64,000 bases of DNA from Osedax fenrisi (taxonomy: Eukaryota; Annelida; Polychaeta; Sabellida; Siboglinidae): NCBI GenBank assembly GCA_964019155.1, contig OZ025245.1, positions 31,217,045 through 31,281,044 of the forward strand. Reading direction: 5' to 3'. The stretch's first letter is position 1, and each line of letters opens with the position of its first letter. Shown here piece after piece: positions 9,956 through 21,796 of the stretch. The position numbers were made by a program, and so were the translations under genes. The notes beneath the pieces were generated by a model. That model was not told the DNA's origin, did no database searches, and saw only the letters and a program-made list of their open reading frames with translations.

Positions 9956-12671
9956 ATACCCCACATAAAACCAGCTCTACAACACTATATACGTATTAAT
10001 TAGTATCATCATATTAATCATATTAATCTTCATCACTATGAATCATAACTATAATTAATACTACACACACACACCCATAGTTTGAATATTCCGGAAGCTA
10101 CAGTATGCCTAGCCACTAGTTATCTCTCCCCATCTCCCTGCAGTATCCCTTCCCCTGTAAGTTCTTCTATAAGTGGATAAGGTTAACTCATTGTTAGTTA
10201 TAATACTATATTTGTTTAAATAGATAGATAGATATACAGTTTATTGTAATGACACATAACAAAACAACACGAAACAAAAGAAAAGTGATATAACAAATCA
10301 TAATAATAAATATAATAGATTGGCCAATACAAATATAATATTTAATATATATAAAATATTCAGTATATTTGTATACTATTAAATAGCTTTAAATTAATAT
10401 GCATCTAAATTAATCTTACTATTGTTATCTCCCAGAAATAATAATTAATAATTCATAGTTAATCTAATAATGTTACTATTAGATATAGTGAATAATATCA
10501 TATTGATATTACAATAACAATTAAATATATCAATACAAATAAATAATAATAAATTACCATCCACTAAAAATATATAATATTATTACTTATGCATCACTTT
10601 TATCTCATGCTAACTCTACTAAAATAAATAAATCCCAATCTTTCCTAGAAGATGATGATCAGGTGATTATAGAAACTCAGATTGCCACGGTGCATTCCAG
10701 AACACCAGTGTTTCATGTATTAGGTTAGTTATTGCTCGCAGCACACAATATATGTGTAGAAGCTAAACTATTAGTGTTCTTAGGCAGTTGTTCTAAACAT
10801 TCCGTACACAAGTAGAATTATGTCCTTTATATTAGAGAGTTTTACTGTGCAGTACACTAATGTATGTATAGGCGACGCCCTCCATTGATAATTAATAGAA
10901 CCACTGTTTTAATATTTATATTATTATTTATATTATCATTAATTTAGAATTAGGCTTTTTACACTCGGGTAATTGTAGAAGTAAATGCTTATTCAGCCAA
11001 TTAGCCTTAAATATTAGTACAAATTCAATAGTAAAATACAAAATAATATTGTACTCTATATAATCTAGTAATAGTGAATATGTCTTTTGTATCACCACAT
11101 TAATGGGAACAAGAGACATTAGCTAATAGAAGAGAAGCGACAGTAACAGCTAGCGCCCTCTATCTAATGATTCAGCGTTACTCAGACCCAACGATCATGT
11201 TGCTGATCTCTGCTGTACCACTGACCTCATGCGTCCTCGATGGACATGCTCAAGCAGCTTAACCACATCCCTGACAACTTGATGATCAGTCTGCTTAACG
11301 TTTAGCCTTCGCTGTATAATATAATTGTATTGCCCTATCTACCTACACATATATCCTATTGTAATATTGCCCTCTCTCATACATACATACACAATAATAT
11401 ACATGTACTACTGCTACCTGTATCTCTATCCTATACACACACTGTCATATATCTAGTATATATGTATATATATTTGTATATGTATGCATATGCAACTAGT
11501 ATAATATTAATGTCCCAAGTACATGTATTAGCATAATAATACATCAGGCATACGATAATCTTATATGCATACGCTATATTTGTATCGTACACGCGTGCAA
11601 CCAACCGTATCGTAGAGAACGCCTGCACTATAAATTGTAAAAACAACATAAATTGTCACAAAACTAGAATAAATTAGGATTAGAAGGATTAGAACATTTA
11701 GTAATAATTGTAGAAAAAACTGAATTCTACATTTCAGGAATTCTTAAGAATTCCATTGCGAAATTGCTGGAATAGATTGCTCATGTGAACAGCGCTTTAG
11801 GTATGATTTATATTAATAACAAATTATAATATTGTATACAAGAAATTATTATTCAAATGTTAATACTAATATGAAATTATATAACAAATATTACTATTAT
11901 AATATTAATTATATTCAATTTAAATTACATAATGAAATATACACTAAATATTCAATTATTATTAATAAAATTGATAAAACTTATACAAATAATCTATAAA
12001 ATAATAATCTATAAATTATATTAAATAATTATGGCAATATACTAAATAATGAATTACATTTGTAACACCTATTTAAATAACCTTATTCAATTTAATATCT
12101 AAATATATAATATAATTATACCTTTACAATAGTATGAATATTATTACCATTCTATAGTTGTATTTATTGTAATATATTCAATCTATAATATTATTAATAT
12201 ATATAAATAATTTAAAATATATATTAGAACAAATAGATATCCTAAAAATACATTACAAAATTAAATATAAAAATGTATATTCAATTAAATAATATATGAA
12301 ATTGAATAAATATTGTAATATATGTATTAAATTAAACATATACTAACACCTTGACCACTGCTCAATGCTTTCACTTGCCTATTTATTGATTAAGTTAACT
12401 ATCTGCTTAGTAGTAATCTAATCATTAAACACATAGAATACATCCTTACTTGATAGAGTTTCCTTCACTATCCACTATCTGTATATATCTATTTGTACAC
12501 TGTATTTTCAGTTTAATATCAATATGATTTTCTAAAGAGGAAATACTTCTCGATATGTCAACTGAAGAAGAATAAGAAGGAAGAGGTCAAATATAACACA
12601 TTTATTGGTCCTAGTGTGGAACCTGCTATTCAGGTTAAATTGCAAGTTTGTAAACATTACATTATTATAGA
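9956..12671. other. Gene-free AT-rich stretch
   Basis: No supported gene. Between 10590 and 10720 a short open frame containing FLEDDDQVIIETQIATV is seen but has no recognisable relatives. A more GC-balanced patch at 11120-11310 gives no open frame. The rest is AT-rich text with short simple repeats. Confidence 0.4.

Positions 12672-12711
<40 letters not shown>
12672..12711 (-). repeat. (CAA)n 3' tail of the Ingi-like element
   Basis: About twelve uninterrupted TTG units on the plus strand (CAA on the element strand) directly follow the 3' untranslated region. A microsatellite tail in place of poly(A) is known in several LINE clades. Confidence 0.85.
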
Positions 12712-12724
12712 CGCGGCGTAGCGT

Positions 12725-15700
12725 TCACATGGATGGGAGTCCATGCGCAAACGATATTACAGCCTCTGGTTGTTCAATCAGGGCTGACAGTAGGGGCGCC
12801 GCTCCCCCAAACTCACGGATTCGTCTTCGAGCTGTGGCCGGGCACTCTTGGAGCCAGTGCTCGAGCGTCTCTGGGGCTCCTTGGCAGTGTGGACAGGTCG
12901 CGGAGGAGTCAGCATCGACGATGTTTCGGTATGCTGCTAGCTTGTGGCAGTGGCCACTGCGGAGCTGGGCTAGTAGGACCGAATCCTTTCTAGAGAGGGA
13001 GACTGGGGCTCGCTTGCCGTTAAAGACCGCTTTGGTTCTCTCGTGGCTTATGGCCGAGTCCATCGTTTCTCTCTTCGTGAAGGCTTTGGCTGTCTGGAAG
13101 GTTATACCACCATCCGTTGCCGCTGGTTCTTCATCTGAAGCTGCCACTGCATTGGCTTCGACGTCCGCCCACTCGTTTCCTATGAGCCCTATATGGCCGG
13201 GGACCCATTGTAGCGAAACACGTGTATTCAACGAGTTCAGGATTCGGCGGGTCTCTGCTAGGTCTGAACCATCGCTCAATCCAGGCGACTGTAGTGCTGT
13301 CAGGGTTGACTGGCTGTCGGTGCAGATAATGAAGGGGCCTTGGTTCTCGCGGTTCTTGATCCAGCCAACTGCCAGTAGCATCGCTGTCACTTCCGTCTCA
13401 TAGGACGACGTGAGACGTCTTCCCTTGCGTGTGATGGAGGTGATTTTGACTGGGTCAGTGGCTGGGCCTGATGTTACTACTGCTGCGCTGCCTCCGTTTT
13501 TATATCCTCTTTCCGCCGATCCGTCAGTATAGATGGTGATCTCCACTTCTCCGGCTGCCGCGATGGTGTCCACTGTGTCCGTGAGCAGGGTTCTCTGGTC
13601 ACAGGACTTATCGCTGCCGCCATTTAGTCGTGTATCTACCGTCCATGTTGGCTCTCTGTCCCAGTTCCAGGGTGGCGCTTTCTTATGAGCAAACCTCTCT
13701 CTAGGCAATTGGTCCAGGCCGATGCGTGCACATTCTGCTTGAGCTAGGGTACTGAAGCTCGACCTTTTCCATTTATGCTCGATAGGCGAGGTGAACAGTT
13801 TGTGGCGTGGGTTGCCGGCGGGGAGCCTAGCTGACATTTCCCAGGCAACAATGCAGTTACGCCTGATCTGCGTCTCGAAGGAAGTTAGCTCGGCCTCCGT
13901 GCGTAAGCATTCGAGAGGTGTGTCAGCCAGTTGACCTGTTAGGATACGTAGAGCCCGATTCTGTACTCGTTCCAGGATGGCAACGTTCGACTTCGCGAGC
14001 CACGGTTGCCAAGCCGCGCCGCAGTAGTGCAGTGTGCTGTGAATCAGTGCTGTGTATATCCGCGTCATGCATCGTCTGCTCCATCCCCACTCTTTGGATG
14101 ACAGGGAGGATAGGATCCGGATCCTGGACATCACTCTGAGCTTGACAGAGTCGACATGTGGCCGAAAGGATAGCGAGCGGTCAAAGGTGACCCCGAGGAA
14201 CTTGGGAGTCTTTTTGAATATGAAGGGCTGGTTATCGAGGGTAATCGACGGAATCCACTTTGCTTCATGAGTGTCGGAAGTGAAGAACGACACTTCACAC
14301 TTCGACGTGTTCAATTTTAGCTTGTGGAGATAACTCCACTCCGATACCCTGTGCACCGCCTCTTGTACCTTGCTCTCAGCAACAGTCTTATCGCGGTCTT
14401 GACTCCAGATCGCCATGTCGTCCGCATACATGCTGACGCTCACCCCGCTCGGGACTTCTTCTCTAATACCATTAATATAGAAGAGGAATAGTAGGGGTGA
14501 TAGTACAGCTCCCTGGGGCACACCTTGTTGCATCTTTCTGCTGGCGCCGATAACCCCATCGATCCGAACAGCTGCCTTTCTGTCGCAGAGGAATCCTCTG
14601 ATCCATCGGACGATAGTCCTTGATACGCCTTTCTCCGTCATCAGCTGGAACAATCGATTCCGCCATACCGTGTCATACGCCTTACTGTAGTCCAGTAGTG
14701 CGAGGACGCAGCGCTTAGCGGGTCGAGTCTGGAAACCGTCACTGACTGCTTGGGAGAGGCGGAGGACTTGATCCTCGCAGGATCTGAGGGTCCGAAAACC
14801 AGCCTGGTCCTGGCACCACCACTCATTGGACTCTGCCATGAAGGAGAGGCGGCTTGCCACCATTCTCTCCATGGTTTTTGCCACGCAGGATGTGAGCGAT
14901 ACTGGGCGGAAGGAGTCAATCTGACTTGCTGGCTTACCCTTTTTCAATATGGGGACAATTATAGCCTCCCTCCATGAAGCCGGGCAAGATCCTGTTTTCC
15001 ATGAATCATTGAAAATGCGCAGCATGAAGCTGGCTGCGATTGGGCCCATGGCTTTGATGAACCTTGGGTGAATCTTATCCTTCCCTGGTGCGCCTTTGAC
15101 TTTCATCCTTGTGATTGCGTTGGACATTTCTGCGGCATTAAATGGTATAGAGCTCGGATCCTCAACTATTGGACATATTAGGGAGCGGCGCACTGAATTC
15201 TTAATTCGGCATTCCTTGGGTATACTCAACCTACTGGTCGCAGCGTACCTTTGTAGAAAGACATCTGCTTTGGCCTTGTTTGTTATGTACTCCCTCCCCT
15301 CGTGGACCAATGTTTCATTCCTGATGCTTGCTGTATTCCTTCCACTTAATGACTTGATTGTGCTCCAGATCTTGTGGGGGTTCGAGCTTGAGTCAGAGTC
15401 TTCGAGGAATTCCTTCCATCTATTCTCCTTACTCTCTCTGATCATATCCCGCACTGTCATACATGCCTCAATCCATTCAGCCCGCTTGTTCGTGATGTCT
15501 CTCCTCAGCGCGTTTCGTCTCTTCACAGCCTCTCGTATGTCCCTGGACATCCACTCCTTTCCATTAACACTACATTTGACTTTGCCAATTGCCTTGTTGG
15601 CCGCGTCAATCATTGCCATGTTCAGGAATTTGGATCTGGAGTCTAGAGAAGACTCGTGTATGGCCGCTGGTGCTGCTGTCACCGCTTCGTCTACCGATTC

Positions 15701-16993
15701 AGCAAATAATCGGAAATTAGCAGACTTCCAGTTCCATTTGAGTTCGGTACGGGATGGGGCGTTCAGAGTTGTCACTTGACAGTCAACGGTGATGAGTATG
15801 GGGAGGTGATCCGATCCTAGGCATTCAGTCGTGCTCCACTCCACTCGATCCAACCAACTGCTGTGAACGAGGGTCACATCGGGCGCGCTGCTGCCTCCGG
15901 TACCTGGGTTAGTCCTTGTTGCAGCTCCGTCGTTCGCGATGCAGAAATCTTTTTCCATCAGCCACTCCTCGAGATTCGATCCCAGAGAGTCTTCAGGTTG
16001 CCATCTGTCCCACATATGACTGTGTGCGTTTAGATCGCCCCCTGTGATTGCGTTCCGGTCATGAGGCAGTTCCGACATCTCAAACTCGTTACCGTGGTTT
16101 GCTCCTCTTGACGGGGGGCAGTAGACGTTGGATAGTAGAGTCTTGACGAAAGGTTTAGCTCTCAGTTCAATCGATTGAATCTCCAGTAGAGAATTCTGGG
16201 CACTGGGCGTGTTGTCAATAGTTGTGAAGGGTATATCTTCCTTAATAAAAAAGAGAAGTCCCCCACCACTGCCGACGCCTCTGTCTTTTCGGACTGTAGA
16301 GTAGCCCTTTATAGCAGGGTTCTTGTCCAGGGCCCTCAGCTTCGTTTCCTGGATCATGATAATGTCGAGATTGAATTTCCTTATTCGGTCTTCGAGCTCT
16401 ACCATCTTGGTCCTGATCCCATTAGCGTTCCACTGTAGTATTTTGAGGCAGCCTCTTCTGCTCACATCGGTCTTTCTCGATGGGGCCGCTTGGCGCCGGT
16501 CTCCGCTATCCACGCCCTTGTTGTTCGCGCTGGTCGAGCAGTTTTCACAATGCCAGGAGCCATTGGATATGTGCATGCTTTGTTCGCCTCTCGACATATT
16601 AGAGCAGCTTTTGTGGCAGGTACGCCGGCATCCTATGCAGACGAGCGGGTTGGGCGTACAACTTACAACTTTTCCGCATTGCAGGCATCGCTTCTTAGGC
16701 GCGCTGGTTCCTGAAAGTCTCGGGGCTCCTATCGGTTGTCCAACCAGTGTGGGTACGGTCGATGGTAGGGGAGGCGTACAGGAACGGGGTGGGACGCAGT
16801 CGCTGCAGGTCCAGTTTCCTGGAGTCTGTGACACTCGTCTCAGGCCGCTACATTTCTCTTGCTTGTGTGAGGTCGCAATGCACGAGCCACATCTGAGGTG
16901 TGGCTGATTGGTTCTCAGCGTCCTTCCGCAGGGCTTGCAGAATAGACCAGGGCCGGGGTTCACTTCCACATCGCCAGCTCTCATCAATAGCAT
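12725..16993 (-). CDS. Ingi-like LINE polyprotein: 2A, zinc fingers, endonuclease, RT, RNase H
   Basis: An uninterrupted ORF of about 1,422 codons from the first in-frame ATG (16993) to TGA at 12725. In order: a 2A-like motif GDVEVNPGP (Gly-Pro skip near residues 14-15); two PHD-like Cys/His fingers (about 19-66 and 103-152); an apurinic endonuclease (about 183-405) with QWNANG, IQETK, GGDLNAH and SDHLPIL; reverse transcriptase with DYSKAYDTVW, QQGVPQGAVLSPLL and the catalytic YADD near 857; RNase H with TDGSA, an acidic ETE, CTDSQS and GHIGLIGNEWAD (about 1157-1277); and a C-terminal CPHC...H...C knuckle (about 1367-1384). All catalytic residues looked for are present, so the copy may be active. 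The order matches Ingi/I-group LINEs, and 2A motifs are known in Ingi, L1Tc and some CR1-type LINEs. The frame stays open upstream of the ATG, so the true start is uncertain. Confidence 0.93.
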   Translation of the reverse strand: MLLMRAGDVEVNPGPGLFCKPCGRTLRTNQPHLRCGSCIATSHKQEKCSGLRRVSQTPGNWTCSDCVPPRSCTPPLPSTVPTLVGQPIGAPRLSGTSAPKKRCLQCGKVVSCTPNPLVCIGCRRTCHKSCSNMSRGEQSMHISNGSWHCENCSTSANNKGVDSGDRRQAAPSRKTDVSRRGCLKILQWNANGIRTKMVELEDRIRKFNLDIIMIQETKLRALDKNPAIKGYSTVRKDRGVGSGGGLLFFIKEDIPFTTIDNTPSAQNSLLEIQSIELRAKPFVKTLLSNVYCPPSRGANHGNEFEMSELPHDRNAITGGDLNAHSHMWDRWQPEDSLGSNLEEWLMEKDFCIANDGAATRTNPGTGGSSAPDVTLVHSSWLDRVEWSTTECLGSDHLPILITVDCQVTTLNAPSRTELKWNWKSANFRLFAESVDEAVTAAPAAIHESSLDSRSKFLNMAMIDAANKAIGKVKCSVNGKEWMSRDIREAVKRRNALRRDITNKRAEWIEACMTVRDMIRESKENRWKEFLEDSDSSSNPHKIWSTIKSLSGRNTASIRNETLVHEGREYITNKAKADVFLQRYAATSRLSIPKECRIKNSVRRSLICPIVEDPSSIPFNAAEMSNAITRMKVKGAPGKDKIHPRFIKAMGPIAASFMLRIFNDSWKTGSCPASWREAIIVPILKKGKPASQIDSFRPVSLTSCVAKTMERMVASRLSFMAESNEWWCQDQAGFRTLRSCEDQVLRLSQAVSDGFQTRPAKRCVLALLDYSKAYDTVWRNRLFQLMTEKGVSRTIVRWIRGFLCDRKAAVRIDGVIGASRKMQQGVPQGAVLSPLLFLFYINGIREEVPSGVSVSMYADDMAIWSQDRDKTVAESKVQEAVHRVSEWSYLHKLKLNTSKCEVSFFTSDTHEAKWIPSITLDNQPFIFKKTPKFLGVTFDRSLSFRPHVDSVKLRVMSRIRILSSLSSKEWGWSRRCMTRIYTALIHSTLHYCGAAWQPWLAKSNVAILERVQNRALRILTGQLADTPLECLRTEAELTSFETQIRRNCIVAWEMSARLPAGNPRHKLFTSPIEHKWKRSSFSTLAQAECARIGLDQLPRERFAHKKAPPWNWDREPTWTVDTRLNGGSDKSCDQRTLLTDTVDTIAAAGEVEITIYTDGSAERGYKNGGSAAVVTSGPATDPVKITSITRKGRRLTSSYETEVTAMLLAVGWIKNRENQGPFIICTDSQSTLTALQSPGLSDGSDLAETRRILNSLNTRVSLQWVPGHIGLIGNEWADVEANAVAASDEEPAATDGGITFQTAKAFTKRETMDSAISHERTKAVFNGKRAPVSLSRKDSVLLAQLRSGHCHKLAAYRNIVDADSSATCPHCQGAPETLEHWLQECPATARRRIREFGGAAPLLSALIEQPEAVISFAHGLPSM

Positions 16994-17097
16994 CCGGACC
17001 ACCAGAGCTGGTAGGTGTCCGGACCACAGAAAAACCCCCGTGAGTGTGGGGGGGCGGCGTTCCAACCGGGCCTTGGGCCCGAGACTGTAAAGCCTTT

Positions 17098-17116
17098 TTG
17101 TTGTTGTTGTTGTTGA
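17098..17116 (-). repeat. (CAA)n 3' tail of the second Ingi-like element
   Basis: Six TTG units on the plus strand separate the 5' end of copy 1 from the 3' untranslated region of copy 2, marking the junction of two head-to-tail elements. Confidence 0.85.
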
Positions 17117-20100
17117 TTGCGGCGAGGCGTCACATGGAGCCTAAAGTGCATGTGCGAATGCTAGTAAATCCTTGGGTGATTCCACCAACACTGATAACGG
17201 AGGCGCCGTTCCCCCAAATCCGCGAATGCGTTGTCCCGCTGTGGCAGGACATTCCTGAAGCCAGTGCTCCAAAGTCTCCTGTCCTCCTTCGCAGAAAGGA
17301 CACTGTGGTGAAGATTCACTGATAATGCTTCTGTAGGCGGCTAATCTTGTGCAGTGGCCGCTGCGGAGTTACGCCAGAAGAACTGCTTTATTTCTCGGAA
17401 GCAGGATTCTATCCCTTTTTCCACTGAATACTGCTTTCGTCCTCTGCTGACAGGGGGATCCGTGATTTCCTGGATGAAGAGTGACCTCGCAGCTCGGAAC
17501 GAGATACCCTGATACCCATCAGTCCTGTCGTCCGTTGAGATGTCCGCTTTCCCCGCGTTATCATCCGCCCAGTCATTGCCTATGAGTCCGCTGTAGCCTG
17601 GTACCCATTGCAGAAGGACACTGCATTTAACTCTGACGAGATTTTTCCTTAACTCGTCTAGGAGCCTTCCGTCCTTCCTGCCTGAGCCCTCGATGGCGAT
17701 TAGAGCAGACTGACTGTCTGAACATATCACAAAAGGAGGAATCTGCCGCATTTCGCAAGATCCACTCCGTTGCAAGTATTAGCGTGGCTACCTCAGTATC
17801 GTACGAGCACGTCCATCTACAACCTGTGCAGGAGCTTATGTGTACTCTAGTTGGGTTACTTGCCGCACCAGTAGTGACAATGGCAGCGCTTCCTCCATTA
17901 GAGATACCGCCCTGGGCTGAACCGTCCGTATAGATGGTGTAATCTGCCACTCCTGCAACACCGATAGTGGTGATGGCGTCCGCTAATAGAGCTTTGTTGC
18001 AGTGGCTTTTCTTACTACTGCCGATAAGGGTTGACCTTATTGACCAAGGCGAGTTCACTATCCATTTCCAATCTGGTAAATGATTTATGGAGAGTTCTTC
18101 CCTTGGGTACTCGTCCAACCCTAATTTTGCACACTCATCCTTTCCCATGTTCCTGTTCTTCCATCTGTGCGGTGTAGTGGACGTGACTAGTTTACGTCTG
18201 GGATTTTCCTGTGGTAAAACGGGCCGACTTCTCCCATGCTATAAGGCAATTATGTCGAATTGATGTTTCGAAGGAAGGTAATTCTGCCTCCAACCTCAAG
18301 CATTCCAGGGCAGTATCTGACGTGTGAATACCCTAAGAGCCCTGTTCTGAACACGCTCAAGGATAATGCCGTTTGTCTTAGCGAGCCACGCCGCACCACA
18401 GTAGTTTAGCACACTATTGATCATGGCAAGACAGATACTCCCGCGACTCCAACCCCACTCCTTTGACGCTAGAGACGCCAGCATGAGCCCCAGTACTTTA
18501 GATTTGACGTCTTCTACATGGGGGCGAAAGGTCAGAGTGCAGTCGCATGCGATGCCCAGAAACTTTAGTGTTCTATTTATCGGTAAAGTTACCCCGTTCA
18601 ATCGTACTTCTGGGCACCAACCCGCTTCCTTCGTGTCCGTTGAGAAGAAGGACGTCTCGCATTTGGATGCATTCAGCGTGAGCTTATGTTCCTCGCTCCA
18701 GATCCCGAAATTCGTTATAGTATCTTGAACCTTACTTAGAACCACGTTTTTGTCTCTGCTCTGAGCCCATACCGCAATATCATCAGCATACAAGCTCACC
18801 TTGACACCCTCCGAAGCCACACCCTGATCCCGTCTATGTAGAATAGGAAGAGCAGCGAAGAGAGGACAGCACCCTGCGGTACACCTCGATGAAGCTTGAA
18901 GCTTCTGCCTAGTGTATTGTCGAGACGGACCCTTACTTTGCGGTCGGATAGGAAACCTTTGATTCATCTGATCATTAATAGCGGCACTCCTTTGTCCAAT
19001 AATAAGCAGCCTCTCTCTCCACACCGTGTCGTAAGCCTTACTAAAGTCTAGCAGTGCCAGTACTGTACGGGAAGCAGGACGATCTTGAAAGGCGTCGCTG
19101 ATGGACTGTGACAGTCGTAAAACCTGGTCCTCACACACCTCATGCACCTGAAACCCGTCTGACCCTCGCTCCACCTCCCATTACTTTCGGCCAGATAAGA
19201 CAAACGACTGGCTACCATGCGCTCCATTGTTTTCGCAATGCACGAGGTGAGAGAGACTGGCCTAAAAGAGTCAACTTTGCTGGCAGGTTTACCCTTCTTT
19301 AACAGAGGGACAATTACTGCCTCTCTCCATGACGACGGGCACCTACCGTAACTCCACAACTCATTGATAATATCAAGGAGGTAACTCAATGCTATGGGTC
19401 CCAAAGCCTTCACAAATCTAGGGGAGATATTATATCTACCAGGAGCCCGTTTAGCCTTCATGCTATCTATGGCCACCTTCAGTTCCGACAAGTTGAATTC
19501 TTTACAACTCTCTTCTGCTACGCTATCATCACCTAGTGCTTTACGGATGGCTTTTTTCCGGCGATCCGACTTAGCTATCTGTGGACGGCTGATCTCAGCA
19601 TATCTAGCCACAAAGACATCTGCTTTTTCGCGGCTTGATGAGTAGTGTTTCCCATTATGGATAAGGACTTCGTTCCTGTTGCATCCGGAATTCCTTCCGC
19701 TGAGCGATTTGATTGTATCCCATATCTTGCTAGGGTCAGAGCTCATTTCTGCATCTGACAGGAATTCCTTCCAACGCTCCTCCTTACCATTTTGGATCAA
19801 CATGTGGACCTCCCTGCATGCTTCGACCCACTCAACCCTCTTGTCTGCGATGTTGCGCCTTAGTAACCCGTATCTCCCTCGTTAGCCATTTCTTACCGTT
19901 AGAGGTGGCCTTTACTTTGCCAATGGATGATGCCGCCGACTCTAGAATGATCCTATTTAAGTGGGTCGCTCTAGCCTCTAAGGAGCTCTTTTGGTTGTTT
20001 TCAGTCATGGAGCGAAGAGTATCATCCACCTTCGCGGCGAATCCTACCATATCCGCTCTCTTCCAATTCCACCTGAGCTCCTTGACTGGTTGAACCTGAA

Positions 20101-20275
20101 GCGCCTCAATTTGGCAGTATATCGTGACAAGGATAGGAAGGCGGTCTGAATCCATGCAGTCTGTAGGACTCCACTCCGTCTTTTCCAGCCAGCTGCTATG
20201 TACCAAAGTGATATCCGGTGCACTTTTACCACCCGTTCCGACATTAACGCGCGTCGCGCGTAGCGGAGCCATCAT
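17117..20275 (-). pseudogene. Ingi-like LINE copy 2, 5'-truncated and frameshifted
   Basis: Related throughout to copy 1 but clearly diverged. From the 3' side: RNase H in two frames (WVPGYSGLIGNDWAD at about 17575; TDGSAQGGISNGG at about 17900), reverse transcriptase with SLYADDIAVW at about 18780 and FRPVSLTSCIAKTMERMVA at about 19230, and the last third of the endonuclease (GGKSAPDITLVHSSW) ending at 20275. The 2A, the fingers and most of the endonuclease are missing, consistent with 5' truncation during target-primed reverse transcription. At least four frame breaks are needed to read through, for example near 17700, 18200, 19100 and 19830. In the RNase H tail GHIG has become GYSG. It lies head to tail upstream of copy 1. 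Not functional. Confidence 0.9.
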
Positions 20276-21796
20276 TTTCTACGCTAACATTGTTTAAACA
20301 TGTTTAAATGATAAAAAATAACTATTTATATCATATATAATTTATATGAGTTGATAATCAACATTAAAATGTGAACATTACATTATCAAATAAATGTATT
20401 AATGAATCACAAATGAATTACATTGATATACGGAAACATGTGTTAGATTGGTCTATATAGGTACATCACATGATAGCTTCAGCACTTATCATCATCAGTA
20501 ATGTATGATTAAATAATTACATAACTAAATGGCTATCAAATGTTAGTCCCAATGATGGTTTTGCAATAATATTTGAATATGAATTACAGTCATATCGTCG
20601 TCCCCTGTTCATTTCGTCTGGTCATTTCGTCCGCAACATTTAGTCACTTCATCAGAAATATAGTCATTTCGTCCGAAAATTAACCATTTATTTCGGATAC
20701 AGGTGACTACATTTTGAGGACCAAGTGACAGATGAAATGACCAGTGGACCAAGTAATATGACACTCTAAACATTTTAATATGACACCATATATTACAGAT
20801 AATTTCCTACGAGAAGAAATTATAAACTCTAGTATTGTGACGACAACCTCCCATTCCATGTATCGTATCTTAAACTGTGGTGGCTTACATTAAATATCAT
20901 ACAAATCGGCTCTTTTCAGGGCCACCTATTCTTAACAGGCTTATAATGTATTAATCTATTTCTAAATATTTTAAAATTTATCATATGAAATATTACTTTT
21001 ATAAATATCAAATTATATTGTTTTCAAGCTAATGTATTACTTATTTATATCATAAATAAACTATAAAATATTAAAAATATACTTATATATATAAAATTAA
21101 TTATAAATTTTATGTCATAATTTAATTTAAAGGATCAGGTTCGACGGAAAGGACATGATATTTTAGATATGTTCACACTTAAACAAACATCAAATGCTGA
21201 TCATATACAGTGATATTTATCTTTATTCAGTGGTTATTGAACGGTTTTGTTAGATACGCCTCTAAATTAGTCATCAGATATTACAAACACATACATTCAT
21301 ATATACTATATAATATATAGTATATATATATACTTAGATTGAAAAATTGAAAAATTAACAAAATTCTGAATACATAAACAAAATATAATCAATAAAATCA
21401 AAATAATGCACAAATTAAGAATCGATGTATCCCTTTTTAATTATAATTGTACATGTTTAAGTAATAATATTACCTTTTCATTATGTTAATTATATATTAT
21501 CACACACACTCACGTTCAATACATATATAATCTTACTTATATAATATACTATATAATGTACAATGTACAAGTATGAGTAGCCTTCAAAGATAGATAACCA
21601 TCCCTTGTAAGCAGAAAGAGATGTTAGTGTTTTAAACCATCTGAGCTAAAGTTATATTAGTATTGTAACATATCACTGTGGCCGATATAAAATATGTATA
21701 AATTACCCACTACATTGTATGTGTAATATTATAATACTTTCAAATGAAATTCAAACATTAACAAATATATACAATCACATTCACAGATACAGCAAT
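20276..21796. other. Gene-free AT-rich stretch
   Basis: No gene seen. At 20600-20760 the word GTCATTTCGTCC and variants recur four or five times, probably a decayed repeat-rich transposon end. The rest is AT-rich text. Confidence 0.4.

Larger units (their letters stand above)
12672..17097 (-). mobile_element. Full-length Ingi-like non-LTR retrotransposon, copy 1
   Basis: The minus-strand element runs from its 5' end near 17097, directly against the (CAA)n tail of copy 2, through one long ORF to a 3' tail of about 12 CAA units (12674-12711, TTG on the plus strand). It is about 4.4 kb. Both copies share the 3' end GCGGCG..GCGT.ACATGGA before the tail. The island is markedly GC-richer than the surrounding DNA. 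Confidence 0.9.

Noticed and set aside
10590..10720. Short frame containing FLEDDDQVIIETQIATV
   Set aside because: No recognisable family, AT-rich upstream text in frame and no clear splice borders.
12616..12993. Plus-strand frame beginning with poly-Val
   Set aside because: It crosses the (TTG)n tail and then runs antisense to the LINE ORF.
15096..15779. Plus-strand frame of 227 codons
   Set aside because: Antisense shadow of the LINE endonuclease/RT coding strand; the minus strand has the recognised motifs.
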